From the NCBI GenBank assembly GCA_034359265.1, contig CP136891.1, positions 46,306,001 to 46,370,000 of the forward strand: a DNA stretch of 64,000 nt, written 5' to 3'. The notes beneath the pieces were generated by a model. The model was given only the letters and a program-made list of their open reading frames with translations, was not told the origin of the DNA and searched no databases. Position numbers and translations under genes: made by a program. The DNA comes from Canna indica. Taxonomy: Eukaryota > Streptophyta > Magnoliopsida > Zingiberales > Cannaceae. Shown in pieces: positions 55,750 to 64,000 of this stretch (positions are counted from its first letter, which is position 1; each line of letters begins with the position of its first letter).

Positions 55750-56190
55750 GAGTTCGGTCGACCGGTCGGTCGATCGAACAATGCAGATCTTTGGCAGCAG
55801 CCAATTCGGTCGACCGATCGATCGACCGAATGTTGCAAAAAATGGCAGTAGCCATTCAGTTGACTTGTCGGTCGATCGAAGTCTATGAAGAAATCGGAGG
55901 AGGCTGCGTCGATCGATCGGTCGGTCGACCGATCGAAGCCAAAAATAGATAGAAGGCTCATCGGTCGACCGGACCACAAATCACATATCGCGCGACTAGC
56001 CTTCCCTGCATTGGTCGATCGATCGATCGACCAGATCAAAAATTGCATGTCGCAATTCTGGCTTCACTACATCGATCGATCCGATTTGGGATTGACTAAA
56101 CTACGACTCATTCGATCAACCGAACAGTGCAAAAAATAGACAGAAAGCCAACGGTCGATCGGTCAGTCGATCGACGATCGACCGACATGC
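55750..56190 (+). promoter_or_regulatory. palindromic cluster in Copia-4 U3
   Basis: About 440 bp rich in GGTCGACCGG, GGTCGACCGATCGATCG, TCGATCGATCGG and CGATCGACGATCG motifs, ending 60 bp upstream of TATAAATA. It is an expanded version of the module found in the other copia LTRs. Confidence 0.6.
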
Positions 56191-56249
56191 GACCGAATGA
56201 CTGTAACGGGTATTTTTCTACCCGCTGAGTCATCGTTCAGCTGAGGGGT

Positions 56250-56257
56250 TATAAATA
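56250..56257 (+). promoter_or_regulatory. Copia-4 LTR TATA box
   Basis: TATAAATA in GAGGGGT..GCCCTCACC context, matching the composite and Copia-2 LTRs. Confidence 0.7.
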
Positions 56258-56925
56258 GCCCTCACCTACCTTCTTAAATTCTTCTTGGAAATATTATTAA
56301 GCATCTATAAGAAGTAATTCAAGCCTTTAAAGAGATCGATTGTTGCACGCTTTGCTCTTCATTTTTAACGTTCTTCTTCAAGCGTCTGTTGCTCCTCAAC
56401 TTTGCTACCACTCAAGCTCATCTACTGGCAAGTTGAAGGCTTGAAGGCTGGGGAAAAGCGCATTGGTTTCTCTCTTAAATTCCTAGCTCTTATTCATTGT
56501 ATTTTAAGATTTATTTCAAACCTGTTTTATCTATAATATTTTGCTAGGTGTGCTAGAGAAACACTTAGGGTTAGACTTTGTAGATTTGTGTTTTGCCTAG
56601 GTGAATAGGTTTGAGGGGTTCTCAAAGAGGTGAGAATTGTGTCGTCAGTTGTATTCAAAGGAAAGCACAAGTTCTATAAAGTAGTTGGTTAGAAATCCTT
56701 GGTGTGGAGCCAAGGTACTGGAGTAGGCGGTTGGCCGAACCACTATAAACACTTGTGTTAGCATTGTCAGTTGCTTGTGCTTATTGCTCTGTATTTATTG
56801 CTTTTGTGTGCTAAAAATATCATACTTAGCCTAACCAATCAAGAAACGGTTAAAATCGAAGTTAGGCAAATTAATAGATTAACACACTATTCACCCCCCC
56901 TCTAGTGTGTCATTTCAACCAACAT

Positions 56926-56942
56926 TTGGTATCAGAGCGGAT
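56926..56942 (+). other. Copia-4 primer binding site
   Basis: TTGGTATCAGAGCGGAT right after the LTR end, the canonical Met-tRNA-type site. Confidence 0.9.
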
Positions 56943-56991
56943 CGTAGATTGTGATTTCACCATCCCCTCTACAATTTGTCTCGATCCTAAA

Positions 56992-58280
56992 ATGGCACTA
57001 GAGTTGGTATCGTCTTCACCACCTAGGTTCGATGAGTCAACTTTGGTCTTTGGAAAGGAAGAATGTATACATTCTTAAAGACTCAAGGAATAGGTGTGTT
57101 TAATATGGTTAAGTCAAAATACATAGAACCTAAGAAAAATATGGATGCATGGACCCAAGAACAAATTAACAGATTTGAGTTAAATGCTAAGGCAACAAAT
57201 TGCATATATTGTTCTTTGGAAAATAACATTTTTGAAAAAGTCATGCATTGTACTTCGGCATATGATATTTGGGCAACATTGAACATGCTTTACGATTATG
57301 CCAAAACTGAAGAACTTGTTACTCTAAATGAATGAGACGATGACAATTGCCATACTCCTATATCTAATGAAGTTCTTGAAGCTAATAGTGTATCTAGCCA
57401 AAGAAGTACAAAAAGTCGAAAGAGAAAGGTGATATGTCACCTATGCAATGAGAAAGGGCACGTGAAGAAGAATTGTCGTAGTAAGAAGAGGTCAAATGCT
57501 TCCACTCACTCACGTGCATCAAGTGAAGCATCCTCACACCATGATCACCAAGCTAACATCATGAACGTTGATGAGGAGGTAAGCTCTTCTTCTAGTCATG
57601 ATGATCATAATTATAGATCTAATTCATCTAGTTCCTTGGATCCTCTTTATGATGAATTATTAGACGAATGTAAAATTATGTATGCCTTGATGGTTAAAAA
57701 GAATAAAGAAAACAAAATATTAAAGAAGGAAAACTTGACTCTTAGCTCTCATTTACATGATGCTAAACTAGAAAATGAGAAGCTAAAAATTAGTGTCTCT
57801 AATCCATGCCATGATGTTTTAAGTATTGACACTAAGGAATTGAAAAACAAAAATGACATGTTAAAGAATGAAAATGATATGTTGAAAACTCAATTGCATG
57901 CTTTACATAAATCTATCAATGATTTGAAGAATGAAATGTTGATCTTGAGTAGAAAAGTTAATAATTCTTCTCTTAATTCAAAAATTCAAAATGTCTCATT
58001 TAGGAAACCTCAAAAGAAAAATGTTTCCTTTAAAAATGTTCATGCTCATCATGTCTTTCATGCTAAGCATCCTAACATTATGCCTCATGTCCAAAAGAAA
58101 AATGAAAAGAAAATATTTAATGGACAATGTTTTTGTTGTGGTACATATGGGCATGCAATTTATGATTGTGCTTTTAAAATGAACCCTAGTGTTGTTAAGA
58201 CACTTCGGGTACCTAAAAGCCCACTAACCCCCAAGGACCCAAAGCCATTTGGGTACCAAAAATCTCATCTTCTTTTGTAG
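56992..58280 (+). pseudogene. Copia-4 gag, nearly complete
   Basis: Sirevirus-type gag starting at the ATG at 56992. A frameshift near 57050-57060 separates the first residues from 57063-57335, which carries the UBN2 core (MDAWTQEQINRFELNAKATN, SAYDIWATLNMLYDYAKTEE). A stop at 57333-57335 follows. From 57429 the frame is open to 58280: zinc knuckle CHLCNEKGHVKKNC, an acidic Ser/His-rich linker, a long coiled coil (about 57650-57960, with LDECKIMYALMVKKNKENK), and the second knuckle CFCCGTYGHAIYDC with both Cys and His positions intact. It is the best-preserved gag here, of the Copia-1 family. Two or three breaks remain, so a full protein is unlikely. Confidence 0.86.
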
Positions 58281-58445
58281 GGGGAGCTACCACACAAGGG
58301 TAAACAAAAATGGAATATTGAAGTTGACCTTGGATCCAAATGAGAAATCTCCAAGAGGTTGCAACTTCAAATCATCATGATGCCTGAGGTATCGAAATTG
58401 GCATCTAGGTATATTTTGTATCATCTCCTTACTTTGATCTACTTT
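58281..58445 (+). other. Copia-4 noncoding region after gag
   Basis: Short stretch beginning GGGGGAGCTACC, with the same phrase order as bases 2490-2330 of Copia-1 in reverse. It is cut by the Gypsy III LTR at 58446; ACTTT (58441-58445) is the presumed target duplication. Confidence 0.6.
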
Positions 58446-60878
58446 TGTCACACCCCAACTGAGGGTAGTGTGATCGGCCAGGGCCTAGATCCTACCCTGT
58501 AGCCTACTGTCTACACTGACATATAAGAAACCAGAACATCTCAATAACAAGAAACCTCAATGTAAACTTTATTTAAAATTTTTCAGTTCACAATATATGT
58601 TTTCAAACCAAAGAAGAAAAACCAACATCGTAACAATACGAACATCTCAAGTATCAAGGTTTTACAAACTTTTCTAAAACACAAGTGTCAGTGCAGTAAA
58701 GGAAAACAACTACTAAGACACTGGACTATGACCCAAGGACGCCGCTACGAGATATAGCACCACCACCTGCCCTCAAGCTGCACCATGCCGACAAGCCGCA
58801 ATCACTGCTCATGCTCTGCAAAAATAAGTAAACAAACTGTGAGTCCACTTGGGACTCAGTGAGAGGTTTTTCCGAACCTCCACATAATCCTCAGTTAGTC
58901 ATGCATAACATATAAGGCAGCAATGTATATAATCAGGGAGGTAAGTTACTTTTTTTTTTTAATGCGACTACTGGCCCTATAGGTCATGTTGTATAAACAA
59001 TGTAGGTAAAAACCTGCCATAATGGCCTATCAAGCCTCTGGCATCCGGCCCTTGGGCCAAATCATGGTATAAGAATCCCGGCTATAACTGGCCCTACCAC
59101 ACAAGGTAGAATCACACTGGCCGTTCAGCCACATCATATCAAGATGTAAACAATAAATCCTGGGCCATCGACTAGGATGGTCTACTAGTCTCCGGACAGC
59201 GTCCGGGAAAGGGATAGCAAGTCCCACCCAACTGGGGTCTGACACCTACCGGGCTCGCTGGTGCATCTCAAGACCCAATCACTGGCCGAGCTAAGCATTG
59301 GTCATTTCTGACCTTCACGCTTCACGACGGACCATCTCAAGCACATCACACAGTCAAGTGTCCTAGGGTTTCCTTATATACATTTCAGGCCATTGCTCGT
59401 ATCCGGCCCTAATCCAGCCTGCAGGGTTAACAATTCAATGGTGCCTTCCAAAAACGTGTACACCTAATAATACAAGGTTTCCAAAGATGAATACTGGAAG
59501 TCCTAGAAGTTGTATCATTTCTTAGTTCAGTTTCCATATCTATTATGCACCTTACGATGTCCTACATGTTATCTAGCGTTATACGCAACCTTGGGTGAGG
59601 AATCCTGTGAACCGAACTTAGAATTCCACCCCTGAACATTTCCGGACAGCATATATGAAATAAAGAATGGTAAACATAATTCACAACAACTACCATGTAT
59701 AACTACGAGGTTCAACGATAAAAATTTATATACTGCATATAGAATTAAATTCAATATGGAACATCGTATCTAGCATGGTAAAAATATCCCAATGGCACTT
59801 ACCAAATTAATCATGGGTAGCAACATCATGAAGAACCCGAATTAAAGATGCAATTAATTCAGTGATTAAAACAATAAGGAACATACATTAAGCATAGCAA
59901 CAATTTAACATGATATGAGGGATTAAATGAAACCTTTCTTTGAATACATATACCATACTCATCATATCCATAAGAGCATTAGCAAGAACATTTCCAAAAT
60001 ATGATAATGAAGGTCTATCACTAAACAATTCATATGATAAGCGAGAAATTATGTAACATGAATATGAATTAGCATCGAAAGGAAAGGTACGAACAAGTAC
60101 TCATATCATTCGGTTTCCCCTTTTTTTTCCCTTGCTCGGCCGAAGCTTGGGCAAGGTAATTCTGGCTCGACTGAACCCTATGGATGGGAAGGGGCTGACA
60201 TTTCATCCATAATTTATATGCATCAGTCTACGGATCTAATGTTTAACAAGAAACAAAACCATGATTTAATTCATAAGATCACATGCACATACATCGATTT
60301 AAAACTCTACTAAAAGAAACTCGTCGATCGGCGAAAACTCGCGAAGAAAATGCTATTTCAAATCTCATAGGGCTGACCACCCGCCTCCCTTCAAAAGCAT
60401 GATAACCACTCACCTAGATCGGATCACTAAGAAATCATGAAGAAAACATGCTGCCGATCTCCTCGCGCATCGTCGCGAACTCGGCACCGACAAGATCTCC
60501 ACCTCCTGTCTCCCTTTCTCCCTCTTGATGGGCTGCATACGGCTCTCTCTTTGAGCCGCACGGATGGCTTGGGTGAGGGGTTTTATTCCCCTCATCCAAT
60601 GACCCAAATGCCCCTCACTTGACTTGACTTCTACTCGGTTCAATTCGAGTCCGATTCGAACTCCGATCCAATCCGCACTCATGAGTCGAACTCGATTTAA
60701 TAAGACATCATAAGCAAGAAAGGAAATAACCATTGAACCCATTTAACTTCATATTTCCATGGGTCGGGTTATATCTTCTACTCGAGGCGATTCCCGTGAC
60801 TCGACCTGGCTAACCTCCGATCTGGTGCGCTGCACCAAAGATAGATTTTTATATTAGGAAAAAATTTCGGGTCTTACA
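58446..60878 (-). repeat. Gypsy III 3' LTR, minus (2433 bp)
   Basis: Plus-strand ends are TGTCACACCCC and GGGTCTTACA. On minus it is preceded by a polypurine tract and pol. Predicted leader intron 58816-60413: donor GATCTAG|GTGAGTGG, acceptor TTTTTGCAG|AGCATGAG. The hairpin GAGTCC..GGACTC (58841-58857) sits just inside the acceptor. AATAAAAC (about 60578-60585, minus) is a weak TATA candidate. Copia-4 lies outside. Confidence 0.9.
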
Positions 60879-60895
60879 ACCTTCCCCCCTTATGG
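60879..60895 (-). other. Gypsy III polypurine tract
   Basis: Minus-strand TAAGGGGGGAAGGT abuts the 3' LTR start at 60878. Confidence 0.85.
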
Positions 60896-63800
60896 GAAAT
60901 TCGTCCTCGAATTTTGGTGGGTTACAAGGTCTTACCGGCTCTTTAAACAAGGAAGGGTAGCGCTCTCTCATGTCCCGCTCTACCTCCCAAGTGGCCTCTT
61001 GCCCAGAGTGGTGCTCCCACCTAACTTTTACCAAAGGTATCTCCTTGGATCTCTGCTTTTTGATCTGTCGGTCAAGTATCTCCACTTGCCTCTCTTCGTA
61101 CGAGACCACCGTGTCCACCTCAACCGCAGTCGGCTCGATCACATGGGATTCATCCTACATATACCTCCGGAGCATTGACACATGGAAAATTGGGTGAACT
61201 CTGCTCAGACTAGGAGGCAAAGCCAATTCATAAGCTATCGCGCCTCTTCGCGTGAGGATAGGGAAAGGCCCAATGAACCTAGGGCTCAACTTCCCATTCT
61301 TTCCAAATCGGAGTATCCCTTTCATAGGAGAAACCCTTAGGAATACCAAATCACTCTCGGCGAACTCCAGCACCCTTGCTTTCTTATCAGCATCATTTTC
61401 TGACGACTCTCGGCCGCAAACAACCTTTCCTTTATCAGCTGCACTTTCCTCACTGCCTCCTCTATCATGTTAGGGCCTACCATGAGGGCCTCTCCGGTCT
61501 CAAACCAACCCACAGGAGACCTACACTACCGCCCATACAAGGCCTCAAAGCGAGCCATACCAATGCTACTATTGTAGGCAATTTAAATCAATGGTAGATG
61601 CTTCTCCCAACCGCCTGCCATATCCAAAACACAGGCTCTCAGCATATCCTCCAGAATTTGGATGGTTCTCTTAGACTTTTCGTCTGTCTGTGAATGGAAG
61701 GCTGTGCTGAACCACACTTGGGTGCCCAGGGCTTCCTGGAGAGATTGCCAAAACCGGGCTGTGAACTGGATACCTCGATCTGATATGATCAGCACTGGGG
61801 TACCGTGGTAAGCCACAATCAGCACCTCTCTGCACTAAGTCCTTCGTCAGCACAAAAAAAGCGTCCTCTCCCTACGCGGCACGCAACATACCCACCAGTG
61901 TGGATTGTACCCGTAGGTGTGCTACCAAGGCACCTGAAGCTGACACAGACAAGGTTGTACCCCCATCTAGACACAGCGCCAGCTCTCGAGCTAAAGGCCT
62001 CCGCTTGGATTCCAGATGAGCCAAACTGCCCATAGATTTTCTACTGAGAGCATACGCTACCACATTGGCTTTCCCCGGGTGGTACATAATGGTGCAGTCA
62101 TAATCTTTTAAGAGTTCTAGCCACCTCCTCTACCTGAGGTCCAGCTCCTTTTGGGTAAGCAAGTACTAAAGGCTCTTGTGATCCGTGTAGACCTCGCAAG
62201 TCTCCCCGTACAGATAATGCCGCTAGAGCTTCAAGGCAAAAACCACCGCCGCTAACTCTAGGTCATGCGTCGGGTTCTTTTCATAAACTTTCAACTGGCG
62301 AGACACATATGCTATGACCCTGCCAAACTGCATCAAGATGCAGTCTAGGCCAACCCGAGAAGCATCACAGTAAACCACGAACCCTCCTGAGTCGGAAGGT
62401 ACGGCCAATATGGGTGCCGACGTTAAGCATTCCTTGAGCTTCTAAAAGCTCTTCTCACACTTGTCGCCCCAATCAAATCTGACCTTCTTCTGGGTCAACC
62501 GAGTCAAAGGAGCTACAATTCTGGAGAAGTTCTCCATGAACTTTCGGTAGTACCCGGTCAACCCAAGAAAACTGCGGATCTCAGTCACGCTGGTTGGCCG
62601 CCTCCAATTCTGCACAGCTTCCACCTTTGCAGGGTCCACTTTTATACCTTCCTTGGACACCACGTGTCCCTGGAATCCTACACTCTCTAGCCAGAACTCG
62701 CACTTCGAGAATTTAGCAAACAACTGGTGCTCTCTGAGGGTTTCCAGGACCATCCTCAAGTGCTCGGAGTGCTCCTCCTCACTCATGGAGTATACCAAGA
62801 TGTCGTCAATGAAGACGATCACATAACTGTCCAAGTACTCCTTGAATACCCTGATCACCAGGTCCATGAAGGCAGTAGGTGCATTGGTCAGACTAAAGGA
62901 CATCACTAGAAACTCGTAGTGACCATGACGAGTCCTGAAGGCGGTCTTAGGCACATCGCAGTCCCGGATTCTCAACAGATGGTATCTGTACCTCAAGTCT
63001 ATCTTAGAGAACCATTGCCCCCTGCAGCTGGACAAACAGATCATCACCCTGTTCAACTGCCTATAATCGATGCACATGCGCATAGATCTATCCTTCTTCT
63101 TTACGAAGAGCACCGGAGCACCCCATGGGACACACTCGGTCGGATGAAAGCCAGGTCTAGCATCTCTTGCAACTGCTCTTTTAGTTTCCTGAGTTCGGCC
63201 GGTACCATCCTATAGGGTGGAATGGAAATGGGATTCATGCCGGACTGCAATTCAATGCAGAATTCAACATCTCTTCTAGGCGACAATCCCGGCAACTCCT
63301 CGGGAAACTCGCAAACTACCTGAGTTCCACCGACATCCCTTGCCGCTTCCCCCTTCTCTCCAGCCACAGATTCGAAGGCCAGGGAGGACTGACAGCCCCC
63401 CCTCCTGAAGCAGTTTACGAGTCTTAAGGGATGAGATGACCCCCAATCGGCTCGCCCCTCCCCTCTCCTTGGAATGAGAACTACGACAAACCGGGCTTGT
63501 TGAACATGACTGTCTTAGCCCTGCTGTCCAGCATTGCAAAGTGCTCCGCCAGTCAATCCAAGACAAGATTGACATTGAGCTCAAGCATGGGCAAGAATGT
63601 CAAATTTGCCTTCAGTGTATGGTCGCAGATGAACACTTCGCAGCCTTGAAAAAAAAAATTAACTTGGCTTTGATTTCATCACCCGTAAGCGTTGATACTA
63701 CAAATGGCCCGACATGCAAGGAAGGTGCCATCAGAAACTCAGCAGCAAACTTGGCAGATACAAACGAGTGTGTGGCACCGGGATCAAATAGAACATAAGC

Positions 63801-64000
63801 AGTAGATGATCATACTAAGATAGTACCTGCTACAACTACTCTAGACGCCTCTGCCCCCTCACGGTTCATAGCAAATAATTTGGCAGACGGCCTCTCTGAA
63901 TGAATAGCCCGCGGCCCCTTGTTCAGTGTCTGCCTCTCCGAGCCATTGACCCTACAGACATAGGTGCCTTTCCTTTTGGCTGCTCGGACTTCTGGCCAAA
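60896..64000 (-). pseudogene. Gypsy III pol (protease to chromodomain), broken
   Basis: Read from 64000 down. A gag/protease junction region comes first; the protease motif reads FDPGATHSF (about 63785), with Pro where DSG or DTG is usual. RT 62442-63113 has [20 protein letters not shown], a ~20-residue deletion before [22 protein letters not shown] and an intact FIDDIL catalytic motif (62802-62807). RNase H pieces have [14 protein letters not shown] (62408-62223) and [12 protein letters not shown] (62087-61872). Then about 500 bp present in the family II element (20240-20770) is missing around 61840-61870, removing the integrase zinc-binding part and the first catalytic Asp. The rest has [49 protein letters not shown] and VKVRWEHHSGQEATWEVE. 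As in 45001-45502, the frame runs through the polypurine tract into the LTR. Confidence 0.88.

Larger units (their letters stand above)
55421..56924 (+). repeat. Copia-4 5' LTR (1504 bp)
   Basis: Starts TGTTGGCTTAAG and ends TTCAACCAACA, followed by a primer site and gag. GAAAT (55416-55420) is the presumed target duplication in the gypsy LTR. The U3 palindromic cluster is the largest in the window (about 55750-56190); the TATA box is TATAAATA (56250-56257). Overlapping Arg/Ser/Asp-rich ORFs on both strands (55673-56139) are translations of this cluster. Confidence 0.9.

Noticed and set aside
55673..56139. Arg/Asp/Ser-repeat ORFs on both strands that look like a novel repetitive protein
   Set aside because: Open frames on both strands come from palindromic GTCGAC/CGATCG repeats in the Copia-4 U3. 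The same happens at 10485-10930, 15909-16185 and 33266-33659.

Overview
This window looks like a gene-poor block of a large flowering-plant nuclear genome. Almost every base can be assigned to transposable elements inserted into one another. There are long terminal repeats (LTRs) with TG..CA ends, initiator-Met-tRNA-type primer binding sites, polypurine tracts, Ty1/copia and Ty3/gypsy gag-pol remnants, CACTA and Mutator-like DNA transposons, a Tourist-like MITE and a SINE. No intact host gene, rRNA or tRNA gene was found. The exact species cannot be told from the sequence. Every protein-coding region is broken by stops, frameshifts or deletions.

Left part (1-15726). Copia-1 (minus; 5' LTR 3961-5605, gag 2464-3893) is inserted in the RNase H region of Copia-2 (minus; 5606-11151, 5' LTR 9853-11151). 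Copia-2 sits in the pol of Copia-3 (plus). Copia-3 continues with reverse transcriptase/RNase H (11152-12470) and an env-like/plant-transposon-protein ORF (12749-15476), which is split by a Tourist-like MITE (14195-14925). Bases 1-288 hold a gag scrap joined to the end of a gypsy LTR.

Middle part (15727-41384). A three-LTR Sirevirus-like composite (15727-34245, target site duplication CTTAA) lies in the 3' region of Copia-3. Its first LTR is interrupted by a two-LTR gypsy element (family II, 16603-27944). After the composite comes a short stretch of Copia-3, then a solo gypsy LTR (family I, 34479-40444, duplication CAAAT). That solo LTR carries a SINE (35536-35648) and a second solo LTR (family II, 35950-38431, duplication GATAG). 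Copia-3 ends with its polypurine tract and 3' LTR (40467-41384), and is itself inserted in a copia integrase fragment (Copia-5, 41385-42187).

Right part (42188-64000). A CACTA terminus (42188) is followed by what looks like the last exon of a CTD-type phosphatase gene, a 1.08-kb foldback Mutator-like element, a 5'-truncated gypsy family III element with its 3' LTR (to 47986), and a family II LTR fragment (plus). That fragment is broken by a second family II LTR (minus) from 49129, which holds a 4.75-kb CACTA element (49996-54745) and Copia-4 (LTR 55421-56924, gag to 58280). Copia-4 is broken by a gypsy family III element (3' LTR 58446-60878, pol running off the window).

The most interesting signals are in the noncoding parts of the gypsy LTRs. 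Families II and III have what looks like a conserved spliced leader intron inside the LTR, with a GTGAGT donor and a TTTTGCAG-type acceptor in every copy that retains those regions. In family II this intron carries a tandem array of about 37-nt hairpins whose stems differ between units but stay complementary within each unit. The copia LTRs independently carry dense clusters of short GTCGAC/CGATCG palindromes just upstream of their TATA boxes.
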